The position numbers and the translations under genes are program-made. A stretch of DNA of 64,000 nucleotides from Sphingomonadales bacterium UBA7471 (lineage in GTDB: Bacteria > Pseudomonadota > Alphaproteobacteria > Sphingomonadales > Sphingomonadaceae): contig DLOZ01000032.1 of assembly GCA_002479765.1 (NCBI GenBank), forward strand, positions 6,129 through 70,128, given 5' to 3'. The notes under the pieces were generated by a model. It was given only the letters and a program-made list of their open reading frames with translations. It was not told the origin of the DNA and searched no databases. Shown here one piece after another: positions 24,838 through 34,139 of this stretch. How positions within the stretch are numbered: the stretch's first letter is position 1; each line of letters opens with the position of its first letter.

Positions 24838-26486
24838 CACTTCGTCGTCCTGATATCGCCCGGGAGGCCTGCTTCCAACTTTGATGATATGCGCAAAGCA
24901 ACCGCTGCGTCCGCCGAAATTTGCGCGCTATTCCATGCATGTCGCGCGTCGCGCCGACGGCCAGCTTGCCAATATGCGTCACCAAGATGCTCGAAAATCG
25001 TCGCATCAGCATTTTCGAGCGACGCGGCTTTTTCCAACATGGTTACGGCGTCATCATATTTGCCGTTTTGAAACAAAGCCCAGCCGAGCGAATCCGCATA
25101 AGCCGATGATGTTGGCTCTACATCATATGCACGCCGCACAAATGCCTCGGCCGTGGCAACATCCTCACCCCGTTCCAGCATGGAATAACCCAGATAATTC
25201 AGCGCGCTCGCATTGGACGGGTCCAAAACAATCGCGTTTCGAAGCTCGCGTTGGGCTTCATCCCATTGGCCATTTTTATCCAACGCGCTGGCGAGCATGA
25301 GATGAAATGACGCGCGGCTTTGGGGTGCCTGACGTTTGAAGTCGTCCAAATCCATTGCGCGCCTATATTGCGCGATGGCCTCTTGCAGACGTCCATTTTG
25401 CTGCAGCATTTGGCCAAGAAAGGTTGCACGCGCAGCCGAATTCGCATTCTGATCATAACTGAGGCGCGCCAGTTCAACTGCGCCATCATTGTCACCCATA
25501 TCGCGTAACAACGCCGCCTTTGCGAAAACGGCTCGTGTCCAATAAGGCGAAGCTGCCGGAATTTTATCCAAAAGTGCAACTGCGTCACGGCCGCCAGATA
25601 ATTCGCCCAACGCATGTGCCATGGTGATGATGGCAGGAGGATATTCCGGCGCAGACCATAGGGCCAACCGTGCAAGCGCAAGGCCGGGTTCGGGCACATC
25701 CTGTTCAATCAGCGACGTTGCGATCCGCACATATAATGCCGCAAGCCCGACATTGGGGCTGATATTCTTTGCCGCAGCGTCAGCGCCGTTAAACTGGCCA
25801 GCGAACTCGGAACCCATCGCGGCCCCAAGCATTGCATGTGCAAAAGCGGTATCGCCTTTATGCGCTAAAACGGGGCCGGCATTGATGAACAGATCGCGCA
25901 GGGCATCTCCGCCGACCGAGACCATGTTCCGCAATCCAAATTTCGCTTTGGCATTTTGGCCCGTGGCGAGATCAAGATACACGATCTGGTCCACGGCGTA
26001 GAAATTGAAAAACGAATCCGTATTTCCCTCTTTAAGGGTCAAGTCATGCGTGCCCGTCTTTGCGACGGATACCCATGCGCGCAATATCGGCGCCATAAAG
26101 CCAAAATTGCTGCGGGCCTCCAATTCATCGGCCGCCAGCAAAGCCAATGACCAGCGACGTTTTTGAAAGGCGTCGGTGAACAGAAGCAACGGTCCTTCGG
26201 GCGGAACGTCATTTTTCAGTTCCTGAACGCGAATGGATTTCAGTGCTGCGGCAAAGTCACCTTGCCGCACCGCATTTTGGTAAATCCGCTTCGCCAATGT
26301 CTCGCTGTCGGAAGATCCTTCAAACAGCTTGAGATATCCCGCCAACGCCTCATCGTGACGCGCGTCAAACTCTGCCGCACGCGCATTCGCATAGGCGATG
26401 ACGCCGTCATCAACGGAGGCATAAGCTGGCGCCGCACATAAAAACAGAGCGGCGGTCAGCTTACATATTGGGGTAATTCGGCCCAC
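24837..26486 (-). CDS. Exported TPR-repeat protein
   Basis: A 549-residue protein with an N-terminal signal peptide (TAALFLCAAPAYA). Helical repeats follow, with clear TPR units in the second half (WDEAQRELRNAIVLDPSNAS, LNYLGYSMLERGEDVATAE, YADSLGWALFQNGKYDDA, FEHLGDAYWQAGRRRDA). It is likely periplasmic or outer-membrane-associated and mediates protein contacts; the partner is unknown. GTG 26486 is chosen because GGAGG lies 6 bases upstream. The gene overlaps the 3' end of etf-QO by 26 bases. The size and repeat layout resemble the TPR proteins often found next to etf-QO and ispE in alphaproteobacteria. Confidence 0.82.
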   Translation of the reverse strand: MGRITPICKLTAALFLCAAPAYASVDDGVIAYANARAAEFDARHDEALAGYLKLFEGSSDSETLAKRIYQNAVRQGDFAAALKSIRVQELKNDVPPEGPLLLFTDAFQKRRWSLALLAADELEARSNFGFMAPILRAWVSVAKTGTHDLTLKEGNTDSFFNFYAVDQIVYLDLATGQNAKAKFGLRNMVSVGGDALRDLFINAGPVLAHKGDTAFAHAMLGAAMGSEFAGQFNGADAAAKNISPNVGLAALYVRIATSLIEQDVPEPGLALARLALWSAPEYPPAIITMAHALGELSGGRDAVALLDKIPAASPYWTRAVFAKAALLRDMGDNDGAVELARLSYDQNANSAARATFLGQMLQQNGRLQEAIAQYRRAMDLDDFKRQAPQSRASFHLMLASALDKNGQWDEAQRELRNAIVLDPSNASALNYLGYSMLERGEDVATAEAFVRRAYDVEPTSSAYADSLGWALFQNGKYDDAVTMLEKAASLENADATIFEHLGDAYWQAGRRRDARHAWNSAQISADAAVALRISSKLEAGLPGDIRTTK

Positions 26487-28101
26487 CGCCACCCTCCGGC
26501 GTCACCCAATTGATATTCTGATTGGGATCTTTGATGTCGCAGGTTTTGCAATGTACGCAGTTTTGGGCGTTAATTTGATAGCGTGGGTCTTTGCCCTCTT
26601 CCTCGATCCATTCATACACGCCAGCGGGGCAATAACGCGTTGAAGGTCCCGCGAATTCCATGAACTCGCTGTTCTTTTGCAGGTCCATATCCTTGACCTG
26701 CAAATGGATGGGCTGATCTTCGGCATGGTTGGTGTTCGACAGGAATACCGACGACAGCCGGTCAAAGCTGAACACGCCATCGGGCTTTGGATAATCGATC
26801 CGCTCACCTTGGTTCTTCTTTTTCAGCGCCTTGTGATCCGGATGATGCTTCATGGTGAAAGGCATGCGGATGCCAAAGTTTTCGAGCCACATGTTCACGC
26901 CGGCCAGCATCGTTCCGACAACATTGCCGTATTTTTCGACAAGCGGAAGGACATTGCGCACCATATGCAGCTCTTTGGAGACCCAGCTATTGTCATAGCC
27001 GGTCTGGTAAGCGGTCAACTCGTCATGTTCGCGGCCAGCGGCCAGTGCTTCCACAACGGCGTCTGCGGCCAACATGCCGGACTTCATCGCGGTATGCGTG
27101 CCCTTGATACGTGGCACGTTGACGAAGCCAGCCGAACACCCAATCAACGCGCCGCCTGCGAATGCCAATTTCGGCACCGACTGCCAGCCACCATCGCTGA
27201 TTGCGCGCGCGCCATAGGAAACGCGCTTGCCACCGGCCAAAATCTTCTTGACCTCAGGATGGGTTTTCCAGCGCTGCAGTTCTTCGAAAGGTGACAGATA
27301 GGGGTTGGAATAGTTCAACCAAACCACAAAGCCCAAGGCCACTTGGTTGTTCGCTTGATGGTACAGGAATGCGCCACCATTTGCGTCGGTCAATGGCCAG
27401 CCTTGGCTGTGAATGACGCGGCCCGCCGAATGTTGTTCCGCCGGAATGTCCCACAATTCTTTCAGACCGATGCCATAAACCTGCGGCTCGCAATCCTTAT
27501 CCAATCCGAACTGCGGCTTAATCAATTTGGTCAAATGCCCACGCACACCTTCGGCAAAGAAGGTATATTTTGCGTGCAGTTCCATGCCGGGCATATAATC
27601 ATCTTTGTGGCTGCCATCGCGCGCGACGCCCATGTCGCCTGTTGCCACGCCCTTGACCGAGCCGTCCGCATTATACAGAATTTCTGCAGCCGAAAATCCG
27701 GGGAAGATTTCAACGCCCAGATTTTCCGCCTGCCCCGCAAGCCAGCGGCACAGATTGCCAAGCGAGCCTGTGTAGGTGCCTTTGTTATGCATGAAACCGG
27801 GCGTCAGGAAATGCGGCATGTTAAACTTGCCGGTCTTGGTCATTATCCAATGCTGGTTGTCGTTCACGGGTGTATCCGCCAATGGGCAGCCCATCGTGCG
27901 CCAATCCGGCAGCAGCTCGTCGAGCGCCTTTGGGTCTATGACAGCGCCGGATAAAATATGCGCGCCAACCTCTGACCCTTTTTCCAATATGCAAACGCTG
28001 GTGTCAGGTGACTGCTGTTTAATGCGTATCGCTGCGGATAAACCTGCTGGCCCCGCTCCAACAATAACAACATCATATGGCATCGACTCGCGTTCACTCA
28101 T
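26461..28101 (-). CDS. Electron transfer flavoprotein-ubiquinone oxidoreductase
   Basis: Membrane-associated FAD and 4Fe-4S protein that passes electrons from ETF (fatty and amino acid oxidation) to ubiquinone. The 546-residue product has the FAD motif VVIVGAGPAGLSAAIRIKQQ, the central GCSAGFVNVPRIKGTHTAMKSG, and the C-terminal cluster cysteines CPAGVYEW and CVHCKTCDIKDPNQNINW. The length is normal. ATG 28101 (MSERESMPYD) is chosen, as this N-terminus is common in the family. It heads the minus-strand operon leading to ispE. Confidence 0.96.
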   Translation of the reverse strand: MSERESMPYDVVIVGAGPAGLSAAIRIKQQSPDTSVCILEKGSEVGAHILSGAVIDPKALDELLPDWRTMGCPLADTPVNDNQHWIMTKTGKFNMPHFLTPGFMHNKGTYTGSLGNLCRWLAGQAENLGVEIFPGFSAAEILYNADGSVKGVATGDMGVARDGSHKDDYMPGMELHAKYTFFAEGVRGHLTKLIKPQFGLDKDCEPQVYGIGLKELWDIPAEQHSAGRVIHSQGWPLTDANGGAFLYHQANNQVALGFVVWLNYSNPYLSPFEELQRWKTHPEVKKILAGGKRVSYGARAISDGGWQSVPKLAFAGGALIGCSAGFVNVPRIKGTHTAMKSGMLAADAVVEALAAGREHDELTAYQTGYDNSWVSKELHMVRNVLPLVEKYGNVVGTMLAGVNMWLENFGIRMPFTMKHHPDHKALKKKNQGERIDYPKPDGVFSFDRLSSVFLSNTNHAEDQPIHLQVKDMDLQKNSEFMEFAGPSTRYCPAGVYEWIEEEGKDPRYQINAQNCVHCKTCDIKDPNQNINWVTPEGGGGPNYPNM

Positions 28102-28215
28102 TGCCTTTATCCTTTACCCGGCATGTAAATCAGGCCATCCGAATTTTCGGACAGCTCGTGGAAATTGCCATGCCAAGCAATTGACCCTGTCGTCAACAAG
28201 TGACTGAAGGGATTT

Positions 28216-28977
28216 ATGGGGGATCGTGCAGAAATAGCAGCCTTGGCGGCTGTTGAATCACTAACTGGCTGGTGGACGCTGGCCGGTGTGGATTCTGCCG
28301 TGGGCGATGAAACCGTCAACTGGCTGGCCGCCGATGAAGTGACGGATCCAGCAAAACCGGCTGTTACCGCCAATAACAGTGCCGCCAATGTCGCTGTTGC
28401 ACCGCACGTTCCGTCTATTGCCTGGCCTAATGATATTGCGACCTTGCGGCAGATGGTCCGCGATGGCGCACCGCTTCCTGGCAATGACCTTGGCCCCGTT
28501 CATATTCCCCCAATTGGCCCGGAAAACAGCGCGATTGTTATCATATCCGATCTTCCCGATTTAACGGATGCCGACGAAACAACCGCGGGAACGTCTGCGG
28601 TGCGCATTTTGCTGGAACGTATGTTGGCGGCCATTGGTATCAACATTTCGGATTGTTACCGGACGTGGCTTGCAACCACTGTGCCGGCGACGGGCGAGAT
28701 TCCCGATCATATTCTGCCGGAATTGGGCAAATATATGCGCCATCAACTCGGCCTGATTAAACCCACATCGGTGATTTTACTCGGTTCATCCGCCTGCAAG
28801 GCTCTGTTAGACGCCGATCTCATGAACGCCCGCGCAGAACTACGGAATGTTAACCATGATGGCCGCAATATTGCCGCATTGACGACATTCCATCCGCGTA
28901 CGCTTATCGCGCGGCCTGCCATGAAGGCACAGGCGTGGAGAGATCTGCAGATGTTTGCAAAAAGGGACGCTTTGTGA
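28216..28977 (+). CDS. Uracil-DNA glycosylase-superfamily protein with degenerate catalytic motifs
   Basis: A 253-residue protein whose C-terminal half follows the type-4 UDG fold: a beta strand AIVIISDLPD (about 106), helix TSAVRILLERMLAAIGI, YRTWLATTVPATGEIPD, a strand TSVILLGSSACKALL, and TTFHPRTLI near the C-terminus. The usual GEAPG loop reads ISDLPDLTDAD here. The Fe-S cysteines are not seen, and the HPS motif is HPR. Residues 1-95 are Ala-rich and low in similarity to anything I know. ATG 28216 follows GAAGGGA. It overlaps the lytic transglycosylase gene by 4 bases. I expect it to be catalytically altered or inactive. Confidence 0.7.
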   Translation: MGDRAEIAALAAVESLTGWWTLAGVDSAVGDETVNWLAADEVTDPAKPAVTANNSAANVAVAPHVPSIAWPNDIATLRQMVRDGAPLPGNDLGPVHIPPIGPENSAIVIISDLPDLTDADETTAGTSAVRILLERMLAAIGINISDCYRTWLATTVPATGEIPDHILPELGKYMRHQLGLIKPTSVILLGSSACKALLDADLMNARAELRNVNHDGRNIAALTTFHPRTLIARPAMKAQAWRDLQMFAKRDAL

Positions 28978-30761
28978 GCGTCAAGAACATGCATAGTGCA
29001 AACATGCGTAACAGCAGAATCCGAGCGCTTAAATGGCTTGGTCCACTTTTGGCGCTGTCACCGCTCGCTGCTGCGCATGCAAATACCAGCGAGGGCTTTC
29101 GTGCGATTGTCTCTACGCAAGTTGCTCCATCGGTTTTGGATGCCAAGGAAAAGGCCGTTTTTTCGGCCATTTACGACGCAATTCGAAACCAGAAATGGGA
29201 TGAGGCTGCACGGTTAATCGATGAAGCGCCGCAAGGTCCAATGGCCGCCATGGCGCGCGCCGAATTATATTTGGCCCCAGACAGTCCAAAGGTTGAGGTC
29301 GCGCAATTGCACGATCTTTTGCAGTCGGCACCCTATCTTCCGCAAGCGGAGCAGCTTGCAACAATGGCGCGCAAGCGCGGTGCCGAGGTTCTGCCTGAAC
29401 GCCCGGGCATACGCCGTTTCTCATGGCTCGGTGGTGCGCCAAAACGCGATTTGCCCGCAAACGCCGCGAGCGATATTATCCGCGGCGAGCTTCAGCAGTT
29501 CATCAAAAACGACCAGCCCTTGGCTGCCGAACAATATCTCGAAACCAAGGTCGAAGAGCTTTCACCCGAAGCATTGACCGAGCTTCAATACCGCGTCGCT
29601 TGGTCCTATTATATCGAAAATGACGACCAGTCCGCCAAACGCGTTGCTTCACTCGCGCGCAAGGCCGGTGGTGAATGGGGCACACAGGCGGCATGGGTGC
29701 ATGGCTTGGCATCATGGCGGTTGGGTGAATATGCTGAGGCTTATGAGGCATTTGATGTGGTCTCACGCCTCGCGGCCAATGACGACCTGAAGGCCGCAGG
29801 CCTGTTCTGGGGCGCGCGTGCAGCGATGGCGGCGAAATACCCACAATTTGTGCAGCCAAAAATGCAAAAAGCGGCGCAGCTGCCCGAAACCTTTTATGGT
29901 CTATTGGCAAGCGAAGCGCTCGGCATGGAGCCTATCGCCCGCCGGGCAGCCAAAGTCGTAAAGCTTGATTGGGCAAGCCTGAAAGATCAGCAGAATGCAA
30001 TTCTTGCGGTCGGCTTGGCGGAAATTGGTCAAACCAAACTTGCAGATGAGGCATTGCGCCATCAAGCGCGCATAGGCGATGCGCGGCAGCATACAAATTT
30101 GGCGCAGCTGGCCGGATCGCTGAACCTTGCCTCAACCCAATTTTGGTTGGGTCATTATGGCCCCGCACGCAACCAGAGTAACGCCATGGCGCGCTATCCC
30201 ATGCCCAATTGGGAACCCCTCGGTGGCTGGCGGGTAACGCCGGCACTTGTCTATGCACACACGTTGCAGGAATCCAACTTCCGCACGGACGTGGTCAGCC
30301 CGGCGGGCGCACGTGGGCTCATGCAGGTGCGGCCCGGAACAGCGCAGGATATGGCGCGGGCGCGGGGCGCATCATTTGCGGCCTCGCATCTGGATCGCCC
30401 CTCGATCAATCTCGAATATGGGCAATCCTATCTCGAAAAATTGCGGGATTTGCCCGCCACGGGTGGCCTTCTGCCAAAGGTGATTGCCGCCTATAACGCA
30501 GGCCCCGTTCCGCTTGCGCGGTGGAACAGCGAAATTCGGGACAATGGCGATCCACTGCTTTTCATTGAATCCATCCCTTATTGGGAAACGCGGGGTTATG
30601 TCGCGATTATCCTGCGCAACTATTGGATCTACGAAATGCGAACAAACAAGGCGTCGGGCAGCTTGAAAGGGCTCGCCCAATATATGTGGCCGAAATTTCC
30701 GGACGCCAATGGCACCGTAACCGCGCGCCGCATGACAGGAGGCTCCATTGCCACTCGATAA
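28974..30761 (+). CDS. Soluble lytic murein transglycosylase (Slt family)
   Basis: Exported peptidoglycan-cleaving enzyme that forms 1,6-anhydromuropeptides. The 595-residue product has a signal peptide (LGPLLALSPLAAAHA), a long alpha-helical superhelix (about 60-420), and a C-terminal SLT domain with the catalytic Glu in HTLQESNFRT. SPAGARGLMQVRPGTAQ, NLEYGQSYLEKL and VIAAYNAGPVPLARW follow. The GTG start at 28974 overlaps the preceding gene stop (GTGA) and has GGGA upstream; ATGs at 28989 and 29004 are alternatives that keep the signal peptide. moaB begins inside its last codons. Confidence 0.92.
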   Translation: MSVKNMHSANMRNSRIRALKWLGPLLALSPLAAAHANTSEGFRAIVSTQVAPSVLDAKEKAVFSAIYDAIRNQKWDEAARLIDEAPQGPMAAMARAELYLAPDSPKVEVAQLHDLLQSAPYLPQAEQLATMARKRGAEVLPERPGIRRFSWLGGAPKRDLPANAASDIIRGELQQFIKNDQPLAAEQYLETKVEELSPEALTELQYRVAWSYYIENDDQSAKRVASLARKAGGEWGTQAAWVHGLASWRLGEYAEAYEAFDVVSRLAANDDLKAAGLFWGARAAMAAKYPQFVQPKMQKAAQLPETFYGLLASEALGMEPIARRAAKVVKLDWASLKDQQNAILAVGLAEIGQTKLADEALRHQARIGDARQHTNLAQLAGSLNLASTQFWLGHYGPARNQSNAMARYPMPNWEPLGGWRVTPALVYAHTLQESNFRTDVVSPAGARGLMQVRPGTAQDMARARGASFAASHLDRPSINLEYGQSYLEKLRDLPATGGLLPKVIAAYNAGPVPLARWNSEIRDNGDPLLFIESIPYWETRGYVAIILRNYWIYEMRTNKASGSLKGLAQYMWPKFPDANGTVTARRMTGGSIATR

Positions 30762-31275
30762 CAACATGGCTTTCAAGCCCGTCAATATTGCGCTGCTGAC
30801 GGTATCGGACACCCGTGGACCGGATGAGGACAGCAGCGGCGATTTATTGGCTGAACGCATCAGGGCGGCGGGGCATAAGATCATCGATCGTGCAATCTTG
30901 CGTGACGATACCGCGTTGATCACCGCACGCCTGCACAATTGGATCGATGACGAAAATATCGATGTTGTCATATCCACAGGCGGCACCGGGCTCACCGGAC
31001 GCGATGTGACGCCGGAGGCACTGGATCGCGTTAAGACCAAGGATATTCCAGGGTTTGGCGAACTATTCCGTTGGCTAAGCTTCGCCAGCATTGGCACATC
31101 GACCATACAGTCACGCGCCTGTGCGGTGCTGGCCCGCGGCACATATATCTTTGCGCTGCCCGGCTCAAACGGCGCGGTGAAGGATGGATGGGACCAGATT
31201 TTGGTTCATCAGCTGGATAACCGGCACCGCCCCTGCAATTTTGTAGAACTGATGCCGCGCCTGTCCGAAAGGTAA
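30748..31275 (+). CDS. moaB: Molybdenum cofactor biosynthesis protein MoaB
   Basis: MogA/MoaB-like molybdopterin adenylyltransferase-fold protein (175 residues). Motifs are LLTVSDTRGPDEDSSGDLL, VISTGGTGLTGRDVTPEA (the conserved GGTG loop) and YIFALPGSNGAVKDGWD. The start is TTG 30748, chosen because AGGAGG lies 5 bases upstream; an ATG at 30766 has no ribosome site. The start lies 14 bases inside the transglycosylase gene. Other cofactor genes (moaC, moeA) lie at 51.2-52.8 kb. Confidence 0.92.
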   Translation: MPLDNNMAFKPVNIALLTVSDTRGPDEDSSGDLLAERIRAAGHKIIDRAILRDDTALITARLHNWIDDENIDVVISTGGTGLTGRDVTPEALDRVKTKDIPGFGELFRWLSFASIGTSTIQSRACAVLARGTYIFALPGSNGAVKDGWDQILVHQLDNRHRPCNFVELMPRLSER

Positions 31276-31324
31276 ATGCGGAGAATATCGCGATTCATGC
31301 GGCTATTGGCCTGAACGCATATTT

Positions 31325-31339
31325 GTTCTTTATATGTTC
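31325..31339 (+). promoter_or_regulatory. LexA operator (SOS box) upstream of the radical SAM gene
   Basis: GTTC-TTTATAT-GTTC matches the alphaproteobacterial LexA site GTTC-N7-GTTC exactly, 25 bp upstream of the chosen ATG at 31364. The same pattern occurs before lexA in this window. Confidence 0.75.
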
Positions 31340-31363
31340 TCAATCCTGTGGCATGATTTGCCT

Positions 31364-32452
31364 ATGGAGAATGCAGTCGAACGCAGTGTTACAAAAGGAC
31401 GTGGGGCACCCACAAACGCGGTGCCAACGCGGTTCAACCTGAACAGCCGTGTTGCCGACGGCGACTGGCTGGACGCGCGCGAAGCGTTAGATGGAGGGAA
31501 GCCGCCGCTCAAGACGACGGTGACCGAAGAGTTCGCCAAATCCATACTCTCGTTCAACAATTCTCCGGATGTCCCTTTTGACCGGTCGGTAAATGCATAT
31601 CGCGGGTGCGAGCATGGCTGCGTCTATTGTTTTGCGCGGCCAACACACGCCTATCATGATCTGTCGCCGGGGCTGGACTTCGAAAGCCGTCTTTTTGCCA
31701 AGCCAAACGCTGCGGATATCTTGCGCAAAACGATCGCCAAGCCGGGATATCGGCCAGCGCCTATCGCGATTGGAACCAATACAGACCCATATCAGCCGAT
31801 TGAGCGGACCTATCGCATCACGCGATCGATCTTGACGCTGATGGTCGAAACATCGCACCCGATTGTCGTCACAACGAAATCCGCACGCGTAATTGATGAT
31901 ATCGACCTGTTAAGCCAGCTGGCATCAAAGCAACTGACGGGTGTTGCGATATCGGTGACGTCGCTCGATGCAAAGCTCGCGCGGACATTGGAACCCAGGG
32001 CATCATCGCCGATGACGCGGCTTGCGGCGGTGCGCAAACTTTCCGACGCGGGTATTTATGTGCATGTGAATATCGCGCCGATTATTCCGGCGGTGACCGA
32101 TCATGAGATTGAGGCAATCGCCGCCGCCGCTGCGGAATATGGCGCAACGAGCATCAGTTCGATACCCATCCGCCTTCCGCATGAAGTCGCGCCTTTGTTC
32201 CGCAACTGGCTTGACGTCCATTTCCCCGACCGCGCTGCGAAGGTCATGAATATCATTCGCGATATGCGCGGCGGTAAAGACAATGATGCCGAATTTTTCT
32301 CAAGGATGAAGGGCCATGGTCCTTGGGCCGAGCTGATACGCACCCGCATGCAAATCGCGCGAAAGAAACATGGCTTGGACGGTTCCAAATGGAATGTCAG
32401 AACCGACCTGTTCGTGCCGCCAAATATGAATGGGCAGCTGAGCCTCTTTTGA
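31364..32452 (+). CDS. PA0069-family radical SAM protein (SPL/photolyase-like)
   Basis: A 362-residue radical SAM enzyme related to spore photoproduct lyase-like DNA repair proteins. The cluster motif CEHGCVYCFARPTH is at about residue 79 (CxxxCxxC). The N-terminus KGRGAPTN and the later IGTNTDPYQPIE and RTYRITRSILTLM are typical of the PA0069 family. The function is not established; a nucleic-acid repair role is supported by the LexA box directly upstream. ATG 31364 is chosen because an in-frame upstream ATG at 31334 lies inside that box. Its 3' end faces the acyl-CoA ligase gene. Confidence 0.88.
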   Translation: MENAVERSVTKGRGAPTNAVPTRFNLNSRVADGDWLDAREALDGGKPPLKTTVTEEFAKSILSFNNSPDVPFDRSVNAYRGCEHGCVYCFARPTHAYHDLSPGLDFESRLFAKPNAADILRKTIAKPGYRPAPIAIGTNTDPYQPIERTYRITRSILTLMVETSHPIVVTTKSARVIDDIDLLSQLASKQLTGVAISVTSLDAKLARTLEPRASSPMTRLAAVRKLSDAGIYVHVNIAPIIPAVTDHEIEAIAAAAAEYGATSISSIPIRLPHEVAPLFRNWLDVHFPDRAAKVMNIIRDMRGGKDNDAEFFSRMKGHGPWAELIRTRMQIARKKHGLDGSKWNVRTDLFVPPNMNGQLSLF

Positions 32453-32487
32453 AAATCTCAATTACTCCGCTGCCCGGAATTTTGGGG

Positions 32488-34086
32488 TCAATCCTCTAGA
32501 ACAAAATCCTTGAACTGCTGGCGCAGCGCAACCTTCTGAATCTTGCCCGTGCCGGTGTGTGGCAGTTCGTCAACGAACAAAACTCGGTCTGGCATCCACC
32601 ATTTTACGATCCGTTCGGCGAGATAAGCCTTCACCATGGCTTCATCGACCTCAGCGCCCGGCTTCTTAACGGCAATCAACACGGGGCGTTCATCCCATTT
32701 GGGGTGCGGAACGCCAATCGCGCCGGCTTCTGCAATTCCGGGGCAGCCAATAGCGATATTTTCCAGCTCAACCGAGCTGATCCACTCGCCGCCTGATTTG
32801 ATAACATCCTTCACGCGGTCGGTGATCTGCATCGTACCATCGGGATGCAAAACGGAAACATCACCGGTATCAAACCACTGGTCGGCATCGACCGTATCCG
32901 CGTCCGCCTTGAAATAACGTTTGATGACCCAAGGTCCGCGTATCTGAAGCGCACCCGATGTCACGCCGTCCCGCGGGGCGACATTGCCGTCCTTGTCAAT
33001 GACACGCAGTTCGACACCAAATGGCGTCCTGCCCTGTTTACACACAACGTCTATTTGCTCATCAAGCGTCAATTCGTCCCAATTAGGAGTGGGCGCGCCC
33101 ATTGTGCCAATCGGCGACGTTTCGGTCATGCCCCATGCGTGCGATACACGGACATTTGCCTTCATCAGGCGTTCGATCATCGCGCGGGGCGCAGCGGAAC
33201 CGCCGATGGTGACAAGACGCAATTTGCCGAGCGACGCATCGCGTCCAGCGGCAGCCTCTGCATCCAAGTGCGCAAACATGGCGAGCCAAACGGTTGGAAC
33301 ACCCGCGCTATGCGTGACACCTTCCTTCAGCATCAGCCCGTGCAAGGTCGCGGCATCATTGGTGGTGGAAAAGACGAATTTAACGCCTGCCGCGGCCCCC
33401 GCAAATGGCAAACCCCAGCTCGCCGCATGGAACATCGGCACGATGGGCAACAAAGCTGCCTGTGGGCTGAGATCGAATATGCTCGGCGCGATTTCCGCCA
33501 TTGCGTGCAACATCGTCGAACGGTGCTGATACAAAACGCCCTTTGGATTACCTGTCGTGCCGCTGGTATAACAGAGCATACATGGGTCACGCTCGTCGCC
33601 GGTTGCCCATTCATAATTGCCGTCCTGGCTGTTGATCAACGCGCCATAGCTATCGTCGCGGTCAAACACGATATAATGTTCAACAGTCTTCAGATGCGGC
33701 TTTATCCGGTCGATAATTGGCTGGAACATAGCATCATACATCAACACCTTATCTTCGGCGTGGTTCATGATGTAGATCAGGTCTTCGTCGAACAGCCGGA
33801 CGTTGACGGTATGAATAACACCGCCAAAACCAATGGCGCCATACCAAGTGGCAAGGTGCCGATGGTGGTTCATTGCAAAGGTCGCGATCCGGTCTCCTTT
33901 TTGCAGGCCAATGCCAGCAAAGGCTTGCGACAGCTTGCGGGCTTCGGCAGCGACACCCGCCCAGTTTGTCCGCTCTACAGTGCCGTCGGCCCAACGGGTG
34001 ACGATTTCGCGCGTGCCATGCTCGCGCGCTGCATAATCAATTAAATGGGTTACCCGAAGATCCCAATCCTGCATCGTACCGTACAT
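32488..34086 (-). CDS. Long-chain acyl-CoA synthetase-type AMP-binding protein
   Basis: ANL-superfamily ligase that activates a fatty or other carboxylic acid as acyl-AMP and then acyl-CoA. The 532-residue product has the P-loop-like motif CYTSGTTGNPKGV (about 185), GMTETSPIG (about 330) and WFDTGDVSVLHPDG with downstream DRVKDVIKSGGEWIS. The catalytic lysine motif HTGTGKIQK is near the C-terminus. The ATG at 34086 is favoured (GGAGA upstream, family-like MYGTMQDW); an in-frame ATG at 34104 is possible. The substrate is probably medium or long chain, by family only. It is downstream of dnaE on the same strand. Confidence 0.88.
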   Translation of the reverse strand: MYGTMQDWDLRVTHLIDYAAREHGTREIVTRWADGTVERTNWAGVAAEARKLSQAFAGIGLQKGDRIATFAMNHHRHLATWYGAIGFGGVIHTVNVRLFDEDLIYIMNHAEDKVLMYDAMFQPIIDRIKPHLKTVEHYIVFDRDDSYGALINSQDGNYEWATGDERDPCMLCYTSGTTGNPKGVLYQHRSTMLHAMAEIAPSIFDLSPQAALLPIVPMFHAASWGLPFAGAAAGVKFVFSTTNDAATLHGLMLKEGVTHSAGVPTVWLAMFAHLDAEAAAGRDASLGKLRLVTIGGSAAPRAMIERLMKANVRVSHAWGMTETSPIGTMGAPTPNWDELTLDEQIDVVCKQGRTPFGVELRVIDKDGNVAPRDGVTSGALQIRGPWVIKRYFKADADTVDADQWFDTGDVSVLHPDGTMQITDRVKDVIKSGGEWISSVELENIAIGCPGIAEAGAIGVPHPKWDERPVLIAVKKPGAEVDEAMVKAYLAERIVKWWMPDRVLFVDELPHTGTGKIQKVALRQQFKDFVLED

Positions 34087-34139
34087 CCAAGCTCTCTCCC
34101 TCATCTAACGCCGCCAATATTCTTGGCGTATATTTCCGA

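Noticed and set aside
28138..28151. TCCGAA-TT-TTCGGA inverted repeat between etf-QO and the UDG-like gene
   Set aside because: It is a clean palindrome but short, and I have no link to a regulator or second copy.
31334..31363. An upstream in-frame ATG for the radical SAM gene
   Set aside because: The ATG lies inside the LexA box, so the transcript is unlikely to include it; ATG 31364 fits the family N-terminus.
32845..34044. A 399-codon open frame on the plus strand opposite the acyl-CoA ligase gene
   Set aside because: It is antisense to a well-supported gene, has low-complexity His/Arg/Gln composition with no recognisable domain, and has no ribosome site.
34112..34128. CGCCAA/TTGGCG hairpin between dnaE and the acyl-CoA ligase gene
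   Set aside because: No T-run follows in the direction of transcription and the stem is only 6 bp; not called as a terminator.
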